Part shown: positions 1-7,935 of the stretch, in pieces | Layout: each line of letters opens with the position of its first letter | How positions within the stretch are numbered: position 1 is the stretch's first letter | The notes under the pieces: model-generated | The model's database searches: none | What the model saw: only the letters and a program-made list of their open reading frames with translations | What the model was told of the DNA's origin: nothing | Source of the DNA: Candidatus Sigynarchaeota archaeon | GTDB taxonomy: Archaea > Asgardarchaeota > Lokiarchaeia > Sigynarchaeales > Sigynarchaeaceae | Length of the DNA: 38,131 nucleotides | Reading direction: 5' to 3' | NCBI GenBank assembly: GCA_030587525.1 | Contig: JAUQYW010000051.1 | Coordinates: 1 to 38,131, forward strand | Program-made: the position numbers and the translations under genes

Positions 1-2251
1 CTTTGGACCACTGGGTCGGCAGCGCGGGCAGAAGCGATATCTCATCGATGTCGTCCTCTTGCTGCCCGCCGTGGCTTTGCAGCAGCATCTCCGCGATGCC
101 GGCAGTCCCGCCGAAGTTGCCATCGATCTGGAACGGCGGGTGTGCATCGAACATGTTGAGGAAGGTCGATCGCCGCAAGAGTACCATTACCTGGTTATAT
201 GCTCCTTCGCCATCTTCCATTCTCGCCCAATGATTGATGAGCCAGGCACAGCTCCAGCCAGTTCCCCCGCCACCATTGGCAAGACGACGTTCCAGGCTGC
301 ATCGAACCGCCTTCGCCAAGTCAGGCTGCTTGTGCAAAAGGATGCGAAACCCGGGATGCCACCCGAACATGTGGCTCATGTGCCGGTGGCCCGGCTCGCC
401 CTCTTTATAATCCTTGTCCCATTCTTGAAGGCAACCGGGATATCGCTGGGATATCTGGTAGGGGTAGAGCTTGTCGCGGGCATTTTCCATTTTCTTGCGA
501 AACTCCGCGTCGACCCCGAGGACCTTGCTTGCCTTGATGCAGGTCGTAAACGTGGTCCACACGATGCACATGTCCATGGTGGATGCCGCGCAGACGCAAG
601 CCTTGGTCCCGTCATCCAGCATGAACGTGTTTTCTGGCGAGGTGGACGGCACGGTCACGAGATACTTCCCCGACGGATCCGGCACCATGTAATCGAGGAA
701 AAACACCGCCGCATCCTTCATGGCAGGATATGATTTTTTCAAGAAAGCCTTGTCCTTGCAAAAAGCATAATGCTCCCAGAGGTGCAAGCAAATCCAGCCG
801 GCGCCCATGGGCCACCAGCTATACCCCGGCCAGCCAAACACGGGATTGGCGTTGCGCCAAAGATCGCTGTTATGGTTGCACGTCCAGCCCTTCATCCCAT
901 AGTTGGTCTTTGCGATCCGCTGGCCTTCCACCCGCAATTCATCGATGAATCGAACCAGCGGTTCCACGCATTCTCCCAGGTTGCAGGGCTCCGCGGGCCA
1001 GTAATTCATCTGCACGTTGATGTTCATCGTGTAATTTGACGACCAGGGTGGACGGACGAGATCGTTCCATATACCTTGAAGGTTTGCAGGTTGGCACCCG
1101 GGACGCGAGCTCGATATGAGCAAATATCGCCCGTATTGGAAATAGAGGGAAATCAACGAGGGATCGTCGAACCCGGCCTGGATTTGGTTTTCTTCCTCGC
1201 GATCGTACGGGATCACCTCGTTTTGCATGATCCACTTGTAGATGGGATTGTCCATCTTCCGAGGCGGCATATCCTTCTTGATCCGCTTGATCCGCTCGTC
1301 GGTTGGCAATTTTGCTTGGTCGCTCGTACCAAGATCGAGCATAACGCGGTTAAACAAGTGCTGGTACTCGTTCACGTGGCGATCTTTCAACTGCTCGAAC
1401 GAGTATTGTTTCGCCTTGGCTATCGTTTCCTCGTTAAGCTTTCCGGGATCCACGCTGCTATTCGACGGGTCCTTGTCGAACCCTGTAAAACTCGTCGCCG
1501 CCGCGAGCAAGAACACGACCTCGGTCGCTTCGGAGATGCGAAGTACGTTGCCATCGACACTCACGGAGCCATCGCAGGACAGGATGGAGAGCTGGATCTC
1601 GAATTTCATACCCTTGTCTGCATCATACATGACCGGTTTTTCGCGTTTCTCGTAGTCCGGGGCAACGTGGGAAGGAGCGCGGCCATTCAAGAACAGCGTC
1701 CCGCCTCCGTCCACCTCCTGCGCGTCGACCTTGTTTGGGTGCTCGCTATCCAGGCTCACAGAGATATCCAGGTAATTGACGACGTTGCTCGTTATACGGG
1801 TCACGATCACTTGATCGGCCGCACTGGCGAAGACCTCACGCGTGAGTTGATTATTTCCTGCCGATTGTTCCACGCCAGCAATTGCAGTTGCCAAATCCAA
1901 ATACCGGCGATATGTTGATACAGGATCAGCGTGATCGAAGTCGATGTAGAAATACCCGAGTGGCTGGTAGGATTCCGTGCGCGGACCAGCCATGCTCGCC
2001 TCGATGATTTTTTCCGCTTCCGCATGCTTTCCTTCAAAGACGAGCTTCCGCACTTCTGCGAGGTGATCTTTTGCCCCGGGATTCGTTCGATCGCGAGGAA
2101 GGCCAGACCAAAACGTTCCCTCGTTGAGCTGGATGCATTCCTGGTCGGTCCAGCCAAAAATCATGCCACCCAGGCAGCCATTGCCGACCGGCAATGCTTC
2201 GACCCATTGTTTTGCTGGTTGCTTGTACCACAGTACGAGTTCATTGTTCAT
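1..2251 (-). CDS. GH95 alpha-L-fucosidase-like glycoside hydrolase (C-terminus cut by window edge)
   Basis: About 750 codons are open on the minus strand and run off the left edge. Reading from ATG 2251, the N-terminus carries the GH95 opening (LWYKQPAKQWVEALPVGNG, then QLNEGTFWSG). The catalytic domain shows NINVQMNYWPAE (N410, N412), STSPENTF (E540) and FQIDGNFGGTAGIAEMLLQS (D710), then LLPALPTQW. In characterised GH95 enzymes the equivalent Asn pair, Glu and Asp form the inverting active site, so all key residues appear present. Probably 50-100 C-terminal residues are missing. No signal peptide is visible, so it likely acts in the cytosol on imported fucosylated or related (L-galactose, arabinose) glycans; the exact substrate cannot be read. 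ATG 2251 has GGTGAT nine bases upstream; an in-frame ATG at 2281 is an alternative. It lies 95 bases downstream of the radical SAM gene on the same strand, with an A/T-rich TATA-like stretch near 2325-2333. Confidence 0.93.
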   Translation of the reverse strand, partial: MNNELVLWYKQPAKQWVEALPVGNGCLGGMIFGWTDQECIQLNEGTFWSGLPRDRTNPGAKDHLAEVRKLVFEGKHAEAEKIIEASMAGPRTESYQPLGYFYIDFDHADPVSTYRRYLDLATAIAGVEQSAGNNQLTREVFASAADQVIVTRITSNVVNYLDISVSLDSEHPNKVDAQEVDGGGTLFLNGRAPSHVAPDYEKREKPVMYDADKGMKFEIQLSILSCDGSVSVDGNVLRISEATEVVFLLAAATSFTGFDKDPSNSSVDPGKLNEETIAKAKQYSFEQLKDRHVNEYQHLFNRVMLDLGTSDQAKLPTDERIKRIKKDMPPRKMDNPIYKWIMQNEVIPYDREEENQIQAGFDDPSLISLYFQYGRYLLISSSRPGCQPANLQGIWNDLVRPPWSSNYTMNINVQMNYWPAEPCNLGECVEPLVRFIDELRVEGQRIAKTNYGMKGWTCNHNSDLWRNANPVFGWPGYSWWPMGAGWICLHLWEHYAFCKDKAFLKKSYPAMKDAAVFFLDYMVPDPSGKYLVTVPSTSPENTFMLDDGTKACVCAASTMDMCIVWTTFTTCIKASKVLGVDAEFRKKMENARDKLYPYQISQRYPGCLQEWDKDYKEGEPGHRHMSHMFGWHPGFRILLHKQPDLAKAVRCSLERRLANGGGGTGWSCAWLINHWARMEDGEGAYNQVMVLLRRSTFLNMFDAHPPFQIDGNFGGTAGIAEMLLQSHGGQQEDDIDEISLLPALPTQWSK

Positions 2252-2346
2252 ATGCTCATCATCACCTTCGTCGATGGTCATTACCCTATCACGGGATATT
2301 TGAATCTACCATCGTGGCGAGCAAAATAAAAAAGGAATAGTGGAAA

Positions 2347-3891
2347 TCACGTGGCGGTTGCGGTGATTTTGTTTCCAACCAAGGATTCATAGACATGCAG
2401 GTTCCTTTCTATTCTTTCTCCTTCCGCCTTTATTTTTTTCAAAAATGCAAACTTGTACCGGACATCCGTGGTTTTGTCCATAGAATCTTTGTAAAAATTG
2501 CATATTTTTTCCCGGTAGGCGATCGATGCGGTCTTGAAGTCAAGCGATCTGCTCGCGTCGATTATACACCCATTGGATAGTGTCGCTTCATCGCCCCACC
2601 AGTGTTTAAAATACACTTTCGTGCCGTATTCCCGTTCCCACCGATCAGGCTCAAGGTATAAATTATCTCCAGGATGCATGTGATAAAAATGCCCTGTGGT
2701 GGTAAACACAATGCCCGCCCGTGTTAATGACGTGAGGAAATCGAACGTCTCATCGATGGAGGCGAGATCTTCCCCGGGAAAATTACAGACGAGGTTCAAA
2801 ACGATTGGACCATACCCGATTTGGCTCGATTGGGCCATGATCTTCCTCAAGCGATCGAGATACTGTTGCGGCTGCCGAGTCTTGTTCATCAAGGTGAGCA
2901 TACGCGGCGATGCCGTCTCCAAACCGAGCATAATTTGCAAATTCGCATCCTTGAAAATAGGAAGATGGTCTTGCTTTATCGTGTCGATTCTTGTTTCGCA
3001 CCAGAACTTGTACGGGAACCTTTTTTCCGCCATAAATCGAACCACTTGCTCCCGCCACGACAAATTATATCCGAAAATTGGATCATAAATGCCCACGAGT
3101 TTTTCCTCGACATTTCTCAACCACAAGTCGGATGTTTTCACGACGTTCTCGATCTCTTGCTTTGCTCGCGGGATACTGAATGAACGCCATCGATCTTCAG
3201 GCTCTTTCATCCCGGCAAGGTATTGCTCGAGACAGAAGACGCAGGCCCGGGGACAACCGCGAGATAAGGCCAACGAAAGTCGCGGATAGAGTTCGAGGTA
3301 CGGCTGGTAGATCTCGTAGCGTGTTAAGGGAATTTCATCAAGATTCTTCAAGATCTTGCCGGCAATGACGTGCATTTGGTCATGGCCTTCCACCGTCCCG
3401 CGCGCGATGCACGCGGACACGATTTCCAAAAGCGAAATTTCGCCCTCCCCCTTCACAACATAATCAACACCAAGGTTATCGAAATCATGAGGGACAACGG
3501 TCGGGTGGTAGCCACCTAGAACCACGAATGGTTTCTGGATGGCCTTTTCCTCGGCCAGATCGCGAATTGCTTTCAAGATCTTGACAGTCGACAAGTATTG
3601 ATAGCTCGTGTAGCAAGAAATCGCGATGATCAAAGGCTCGCTTTGTTTCGCCGGGATATCCTTGTCGATCTTTTCTTTCAGGACCCGTTTGATCACGTCG
3701 GGGTCGTTATAATTCATCGGCTGGTGCATAATACGTTCCATAACGAGATCGAGAAACTTTATATCGACTGCGTTGCCCAATTTTTCCTGGATGAAACTAG
3801 CTATGTACACGATGTGCACGGGAAACTCCTTTTCGAAACTATGAAACGGAATGGCAAGATGCGGGAAAATAAAGAGCAGATGGCCGGTCAT
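2347..3891 (-). CDS. Radical SAM protein with N-terminal B12-binding-like domain
   Basis: 514 residues in two parts. Residues 1 to about 170 resemble the cobalamin-binding Rossmann domain of BchE/methyltransferase-type radical SAM proteins (IIAISCYTSYQY, VVLGGYHPTVVP, DYVVKGEGE near 143-151). The radical SAM core follows from about 203, with the cluster motif CPRACVFC (C213, C217, C220; CxxxCxxC). The DxHxxG signature of base-off cobalamin binding is not visible, so actual B12 use is uncertain. Class B members methylate or rearrange unactivated carbons; the substrate here is unknown. The ATG sits about 24-26 bases downstream of a TATA-like box, so the transcript is probably leaderless. It is divergent from a cob(I)alamin adenosyltransferase gene, a suggestive but not decisive B12 link. 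GH95 follows on the same strand. Confidence 0.87.
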   Translation of the reverse strand: MTGHLLFIFPHLAIPFHSFEKEFPVHIVYIASFIQEKLGNAVDIKFLDLVMERIMHQPMNYNDPDVIKRVLKEKIDKDIPAKQSEPLIIAISCYTSYQYLSTVKILKAIRDLAEEKAIQKPFVVLGGYHPTVVPHDFDNLGVDYVVKGEGEISLLEIVSACIARGTVEGHDQMHVIAGKILKNLDEIPLTRYEIYQPYLELYPRLSLALSRGCPRACVFCLEQYLAGMKEPEDRWRSFSIPRAKQEIENVVKTSDLWLRNVEEKLVGIYDPIFGYNLSWREQVVRFMAEKRFPYKFWCETRIDTIKQDHLPIFKDANLQIMLGLETASPRMLTLMNKTRQPQQYLDRLRKIMAQSSQIGYGPIVLNLVCNFPGEDLASIDETFDFLTSLTRAGIVFTTTGHFYHMHPGDNLYLEPDRWEREYGTKVYFKHWWGDEATLSNGCIIDASRSLDFKTASIAYREKICNFYKDSMDKTTDVRYKFAFLKKIKAEGERIERNLHVYESLVGNKITATAT

Positions 3892-3911
3892 GGTATTTTA
3901 TGGTAATTAAC

Positions 3912-3919
3912 CTTAAAAA
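3912..3919 (-). promoter_or_regulatory. TATA-like box of the B12-type radical SAM gene
   Basis: On the minus strand it reads TTTTTAAG, centred about 25 bases upstream of the ATG at 3891. That is the usual archaeal TATA-to-start distance for leaderless transcripts. Confidence 0.45.
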
Positions 3920-4038
3920 CATCGACAATGCTCGTTGAGCGAAGTATGGTTCTCGATGAAAAAATCGTGCATAGATTTATTTTGCATATGGCCGTTGTCA
4001 TTTCATCGGTATCATGAATGGTTTGCAGATGATGGCCC

Positions 4039-4611
4039 GTGCCAGGAACGATATACACGAAAAAAGGCGATAAAGGGGAAACAGGCTTGTATTCCGGCGA
4101 ACGTGTCGAGAAAATTAGCCCGAGAGTCGAGGCTTATGGCACGATTGACGAGTTCAATTCCACGCTAGGCGTCGCAAAGGTTTTTTCATCGCCGCGGGTC
4201 GCGGCCCTCATCGAAGCCATCCAGGAACGAAACTTCTTCCTGGCTTCAGAATTGGCAACTGCTGAACCGGAAAAGGTCGTGAAAAAGGTCGACGAAGCGG
4301 AGGTTACCGACATTGAGAAAAACATCGATGGCCTCAGCGCTGAATTGCCACCCGCTGAGCATTTCGTCATCCCGGGGGGTACCAAATCCGCGGCGTTCCT
4401 GCACCTAGCCCGAACCGTTTTACGGCGTGCCGAGCGCCAAATCTTGCACCTGGCAAAGCAAGAAAATGTAAATCCCGTGTTAATCAAGTATGTAAACCGG
4501 CTTTCTGATTATATCTTCGTTCTTGCGAGGTATGCAAACATCATCGATGGTGGCGGCGACTTATGCATTTCTCGTGACGGCACCTTCATGCAAAAGAAAG
4601 AAAAAAAGTAA
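4039..4611 (+). CDS. PduO/MMAB-type cob(I)alamin adenosyltransferase
   Basis: 190 residues, the normal length. It transfers the adenosyl group of ATP to cob(I)alamin to make adenosylcobalamin. Family signatures occur in order: the ATP-binding TKKGDKGETGL near the N-terminus, VEAYGTIDEFNS, FVIPGG, ARTVLRRAER, and YVNRLSDYIFVLAR close to the C-terminus. The start is GTG at 4039: an in-frame stop lies at 4030-4032 and no other start fits the N-terminal ATP motif. It is divergent from the B12-type radical SAM gene (147-base gap) and followed by the metallophosphoesterase on the same strand. Adenosylcobalamin users such as methylmalonyl-CoA mutase or class II ribonucleotide reductase are not in this window. 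Confidence 0.95.
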   Translation: MPGTIYTKKGDKGETGLYSGERVEKISPRVEAYGTIDEFNSTLGVAKVFSSPRVAALIEAIQERNFFLASELATAEPEKVVKKVDEAEVTDIEKNIDGLSAELPPAEHFVIPGGTKSAAFLHLARTVLRRAERQILHLAKQENVNPVLIKYVNRLSDYIFVLARYANIIDGGGDLCISRDGTFMQKKEKK

Positions 4612-4624
4612 TCGTGCCGGTTTC

Positions 4625-4640
4625 TGCGATTAGAATCGCA
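4625..4640. promoter_or_regulatory. Palindrome upstream of the metallophosphoesterase gene
   Basis: TGCGATTAGAATCGCA has 7-base arms around a 2-base centre. It lies 14 bases after the adenosyltransferase stop and directly abuts an A/T-rich TATA candidate (CATAAATT, 4639-4646). The two-base spacer suits a dimeric regulator site better than a terminator, and there is no following T-run. The function is inferred. Confidence 0.35.
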
Positions 4641-4753
4641 TAAATTGTAAACAAAACGGGATTCTTGACGCGTGAATGCCTTATTCTGCGAATCAAGGAC
4701 GCCTAATAACAACGCATCGCATTGATCAGTATAGCACATCACCTGGTGTTTTG

Positions 4754-6682
4754 ATGGCACAGCGAAAAAGGAATCCATTGGCGTACCTGGTAAAATATAT
4801 CTTCAGCGCCATCGGTATCTTATTAGGCTTGGCTTTTCTCGTAGCAGCATTCTGGCTTTTCGATAATTTCAGCGAAGAGATTTCTGGCTCTCCCGTTCCA
4901 TTCGTTCTTGGCTTGGTGGGCGTTGGTTCAGCCTTCGTCATAATGTTTTTCCTCGACAGGAGCTCTACCATCATGAATAAGTTCGCACGGGAAAGAGTCA
5001 ACCTGCGATGGCTCGTGATAGCACCGGCGGCGCTTGCCTTCGGGTTGGTCATACTCGTCGCATATTGGCTTCCCTCCCACGTTAATTATGAATACCTGGA
5101 GATGACCGATATCGACGATCCGGCCACGCGAAACTTCGTGATATACTTCGCAACATTCGTTATCTTGTTGTTGGCGGGATTGTTCATTTATTTCAGCATT
5201 AAAAATATGCGGCCGAGCATGCGAGTTCACAAGATCAAGTTTCCTGCATTTGCCATTACAAATGTCTCTGCAGCAATCTTGATCGTCTCGATCGTGATGA
5301 TCTTGATCGCTCCCGAAATAAATGAGTTGCAGACACGATTCTCCGAATTCTACCCGCACAATGATGGACCTTGGGTGACGTGGAATGGCGACCCGGAGAC
5401 ATCCGCGTGCATCTCATGGCTCACGTCGGCCCGCAGGGAAACGCAACTCTTCATTGGCGACTCCATCTCAAATATTACGGCGGAGAAGACCGGAACAGGA
5501 AATGCATACTTGCACAAGGTGTTCTTGGCCGGGCTATCTCCAGACACAACGTATTATTACACGATTCCCGTGGTGTTCAGCCAAGCGCACGCGTCGACCA
5601 CGTTCTCTTTCAGAACGGCGCCCAGCTCGGCACAATCCTTCAAGTTCACGGTCTCGGGTGACAAGCAACCATCGAATACTCCGGGCATGCTCTACTTCAA
5701 CGGTGTCGTCGTGGACGGCATCATTGCCCAGCATCCAGATTTTGCCGTGATGGTGGGCGATTATGCTAGTGACGGGGGCTTGCCCTCGAATTGGCATTAT
5801 TCCCTGGAGAGCCTCGCGCGCTTGGGTGGTACCACGCCTGTGGCGCTCGCGATCGGGAACCACGATTATGGCGGCAATAATGGTGTCAATTTCGGCGACA
5901 TGTTCACGTACCCGTACGAGAACTTGTCCGATGGGAAGTATTATTCCTTCAACTACTCCAACGCGCACGTGCTCGTCATCGACAGCGTGGCGCTCAGCGG
6001 GTCTAGCTATGCCGCCCAACTCGCGTGGATAGAGGCGGATCTCGCCGCGGTGAATGGCACGGTCGATTGGATCTTCGTGTTTTTGCACTACACTTTGATG
6101 TCTACTGGCGGTTGCAATTACGACTACAGCCTCCAGGCCAAGCTCGTGCCATTATTCGACCGTTACGGGGTCGATGTCGTCATATACGGGCACGACCATT
6201 TCTACGAGCATTATTTGTATACTTACGGGAACGAGGGTCTCGTGCACGATTCGACGCACACGTGGACGCACCATCCCATTGATTACTTCTGCACGGGTGG
6301 CGGCGGCGCGAACCTGGAAGCGTACGGGTATGGCTTGCTATCCAGGGCCCCGGAAAACGTGACGAGAACGTGGTACAATCTCACGGCCCATGATTATCAG
6401 GATATCACTTATTTCAAGAACCCCTGGAATAGCTCAGTGTTTTATACGGGCAATGCGATTTATTCCCCGGACCAAAAGCTCTATTACCAGGATCCGGCAA
6501 AGCAAATATACCAGGAAGAAATCTCGCATTTCGGGTACACCTATGGTGAAAATGCCTACCATTACATGCTCATCGAGGTGAACGGTACATCGTGCACGAT
6601 CAGCGCCCATTACCCGGACGGCGCGCTGATGGACGGGCCAGAGCAAGCTCTCCCGCAGCAATACGTGCTCACGTCCACTTGA
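4754..6682 (+). CDS. Membrane-anchored metallophosphoesterase with fibronectin/PAP-like domain
   Basis: 642 residues from ATG 4754, chosen because GGTG lies just upstream and MAQRKRNPLAYLVKY leads directly into the first membrane helix; an in-frame ATG at 4676 adds only a polar leader. About five transmembrane helices fill the first 200 residues. A beta-rich domain like the N-terminal domain of purple acid phosphatases follows (GPWVTWNGDPETSACISW, then LSPDTTYYYTIP). The calcineurin-type fold carries metal-ligand motifs SGDKQ (D303), VGDYASDG (D336), GNHDYGG (N369, H370), FLHYT (H445) and YGHDHFYEHY (H480, H482). The Tyr that follows GDxx in true purple phosphatases is not at the expected place (S339), so a charge-transfer purple enzyme is unlikely. 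Several N-x-S/T sequons in the C-terminal half support an extracellular catalytic domain. The substrate is unknown; phosphomonoester or phosphodiester scavenging is plausible. Confidence 0.88.
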   Translation: MAQRKRNPLAYLVKYIFSAIGILLGLAFLVAAFWLFDNFSEEISGSPVPFVLGLVGVGSAFVIMFFLDRSSTIMNKFARERVNLRWLVIAPAALAFGLVILVAYWLPSHVNYEYLEMTDIDDPATRNFVIYFATFVILLLAGLFIYFSIKNMRPSMRVHKIKFPAFAITNVSAAILIVSIVMILIAPEINELQTRFSEFYPHNDGPWVTWNGDPETSACISWLTSARRETQLFIGDSISNITAEKTGTGNAYLHKVFLAGLSPDTTYYYTIPVVFSQAHASTTFSFRTAPSSAQSFKFTVSGDKQPSNTPGMLYFNGVVVDGIIAQHPDFAVMVGDYASDGGLPSNWHYSLESLARLGGTTPVALAIGNHDYGGNNGVNFGDMFTYPYENLSDGKYYSFNYSNAHVLVIDSVALSGSSYAAQLAWIEADLAAVNGTVDWIFVFLHYTLMSTGGCNYDYSLQAKLVPLFDRYGVDVVIYGHDHFYEHYLYTYGNEGLVHDSTHTWTHHPIDYFCTGGGGANLEAYGYGLLSRAPENVTRTWYNLTAHDYQDITYFKNPWNSSVFYTGNAIYSPDQKLYYQDPAKQIYQEEISHFGYTYGENAYHYMLIEVNGTSCTISAHYPDGALMDGPEQALPQQYVLTST

Positions 6683-6690
6683 AAAAAAAA
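6683..6690 (-). terminator. T-run terminator after the coiled-coil gene
   Basis: Eight T residues on the minus strand, about 41 bases past the stop of the 6732-7118 gene. No strong hairpin precedes them, as usual for archaeal oligo-T termination. Confidence 0.4.
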
Positions 6691-6731
6691 TGTGTTTTTA
6701 CTTCCTTTCTTTTGCACGAGATTTACTGGCA

Positions 6732-7118
6732 TCATTTTCCGGCTTTCCGCTTCAACAGCTCGTTTTCTTCCTTGAGAGCCTTGTTCTCGTGCTGCAATTT
6801 GTTGAGGGAATCTTGCAGTCGGCCCATCTCTTCCATAATTTGCGACAGAATATTCGTGAAGTCATCCTTCGCGATGATGTCGGTCGTTGCCAATTTACGC
6901 ACCTCGGCGCCCCGGATGGCCAGGTTCGCATCGATGAAGAGCGTGGTCAGTATGTCGGCACCGATATCGTCGATATCAGCACTCAATTCCATCTTATGCA
7001 AGAAAATGTGGGAGAATGGAAAGGATTCTCGATTTTTCAAGAGTTCTTTTTTTAACACGATTTCGTGGTATTTTTTACATATGCTACAGTAGTAGGATTT
7101 CTTGTCGGGTTCAGCCAT
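6732..7118 (-). CDS. Uncharacterised small protein with CxxC...H motif and C-terminal coiled coil
   Basis: 128 residues; I do not recognise a named family. The N-terminus has YYCSICKKYH, a possible zinc site. A middle segment (FPFSHIFLHKMELSA to IDANLAIRGAEVRK) looks like a compact folded domain, and residues about 90-125 form a strong heptad coiled coil (MEEMGRLQDSLNKLQHENK). The layout suggests a homodimer or adaptor. It is convergent with the metallophosphoesterase and divergent from the sulfur operon, so its position says little about function. A TATA-like sequence (about 7153-7162) is 35-44 bases upstream. It looks like a genuine gene because of its promoter, its terminator and its clear domain structure. 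Confidence 0.7.
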   Translation of the reverse strand: MAEPDKKSYYCSICKKYHEIVLKKELLKNRESFPFSHIFLHKMELSADIDDIGADILTTLFIDANLAIRGAEVRKLATTDIIAKDDFTNILSQIMEEMGRLQDSLNKLQHENKALKEENELLKRKAGK

Positions 7119-7152
7119 AGTTTTACCACTAACTGCGTTCCCACTTTGTCAA

Positions 7153-7162
7153 TAATTTAAAG
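7153..7162 (-). promoter_or_regulatory. TATA-like box of the coiled-coil gene
   Basis: The minus strand reads CTTTAAATTA, with its centre about 39 bases upstream of the ATG at 7118. This would give a leader of about 12 bases. Confidence 0.35.
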
Positions 7163-7268
7163 ATGACTTATAACTAAAAAAGGATTTCACGCAACGGGAA
7201 TCGTTCTAATCGGGTTACGTTCTAATATGTTATTGCCTCCATTGACCAACGAGCAAAGATGATGAAAC

Positions 7269-7508
7269 ATGGCAGATCCGAAAGTGAATAAAACAATTGA
7301 TACCGTGGGATTGTATTGCCCCGTTCCCCTTTTCAAGACGCGTGAAGGCATCGATGCCATCAAAGCGGGAGAGGTGCTGGAAATCATCGCCGATGACCCG
7401 GCAGCGGAGGAGGATATCAAGCGATTCGCCAAGCGCACGGGGAACGAGCTGCTCAAGTTCGAGAACAACGAGGGAACATTGCGATTCTTGATAAAGAAAA
7501 AGAAATGA
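7269..7508 (+). CDS. tusA: TusA/SirA-family sulfur carrier protein
   Basis: 79 residues, full length for the family. The hallmark CPxP motif is present as GLYCPVPLFKTREGI, with C17 as the persulfide-carrying cysteine. It is followed by the typical GEVLEIIADDPAAEEDI and a C-terminal beta strand ending in a lysine tail. TusA proteins accept sulfur as a persulfide on this cysteine and pass it on in tRNA thiolation, molybdopterin synthesis or sulfur-oxidation relays. It is the first gene of a four-gene run (TusA, DsrE-like, IscS-like, IscU), 19 bases before the DsrE-like gene. That context indicates a role as sulfur donor or acceptor for Fe-S cluster assembly here. Confidence 0.93.
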   Translation: MADPKVNKTIDTVGLYCPVPLFKTREGIDAIKAGEVLEIIADDPAAEEDIKRFAKRTGNELLKFENNEGTLRFLIKKKK

Positions 7509-7527
7509 TCGAAAAGGTGGTACGAAT

Positions 7528-7899
7528 ATGAAGAAAGAAAAACAAAAAAAGTTCTTACTCTACGTGCAAACCACGGACGCACCCGAAAAGCAATACTCGC
7601 CATTGGTCCTAGCACAGACGGCAAAGGCCATGAACATCGAAGCGAAGGTATATTACCTCGGTACCGGGTTGCGCATCTTGAAGCCGGGCGCCGCGGACCA
7701 GATCAAGCTCGGGTCGTTCCCGAGCGTGAAGGAAATGATCGACCAGACGCTCAAGGCAGGCATCGAGATTCTCGTGTGCGAGGCGTCCAAGCGCATGCTT
7801 GGCTGGGAAAAGGTCGAGTTGATTCCCGGCGTGAAGATCGTGGGCGCCGCGACGCTGAACGATCTCGTGCTGGACGCTGGAGGCACGATGTGGTTTTGA
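7528..7899 (+). CDS. DsrE-like sulfur-relay protein
   Basis: 123 residues, the size of DsrE/DsrF/TusD-like domains. It shows FLLYVQTTDAPEKQYSPLVLAQTA, then LVCEASKRMLGW (C84 at the usual conserved position) and GVKIVGAATLNDLVL. Family members form oligomers and carry sulfur as a persulfide on the conserved cysteine, typically exchanging it with TusA-type proteins. A good ribosome-binding site (AAGGTGG) precedes the ATG. The location between tusA and the iscS-like gene supports a TusA-DsrE relay feeding cluster assembly. The direction of sulfur flow cannot be read from sequence. Confidence 0.85.
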   Translation: MKKEKQKKFLLYVQTTDAPEKQYSPLVLAQTAKAMNIEAKVYYLGTGLRILKPGAADQIKLGSFPSVKEMIDQTLKAGIEILVCEASKRMLGWEKVELIPGVKIVGAATLNDLVLDAGGTMWF

Positions 7900-7902
7900 G
7901 AT

Positions 7903-7918
7903 AGTATTGTTTAATACT
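7903..7918 (+). promoter_or_regulatory. Small A/T-rich hairpin between the dsrE-like and iscS-like genes
   Basis: AGTATT-GTTT-AATACT, a 6-bp stem with a 4-base loop, sits just after the dsrE-like stop and before the iscS ribosome-binding site. It could modulate processing or read-through. It is weak and could be chance. Confidence 0.25.
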
Positions 7919-7922
7919 TTTC

Positions 7923-7929
7923 GAGGTGA
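7923..7929 (+). promoter_or_regulatory. Strong ribosome-binding site deciding the GTG start of iscS
   Basis: GAGGTGA ends six bases before GTG 7936. It is a near-complete match to the archaeal anti-Shine-Dalgarno sequence and fixes a non-ATG start. Confidence 0.75.
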
Positions 7930-7935
7930 AGGCTC

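Noticed and set aside
59..1918. Plus-strand open frames opposite the GH95 gene
   Set aside because: The minus strand encodes a full set of GH95 motifs across this stretch. The plus-strand frames have no recognisable domains and are antisense shadows.
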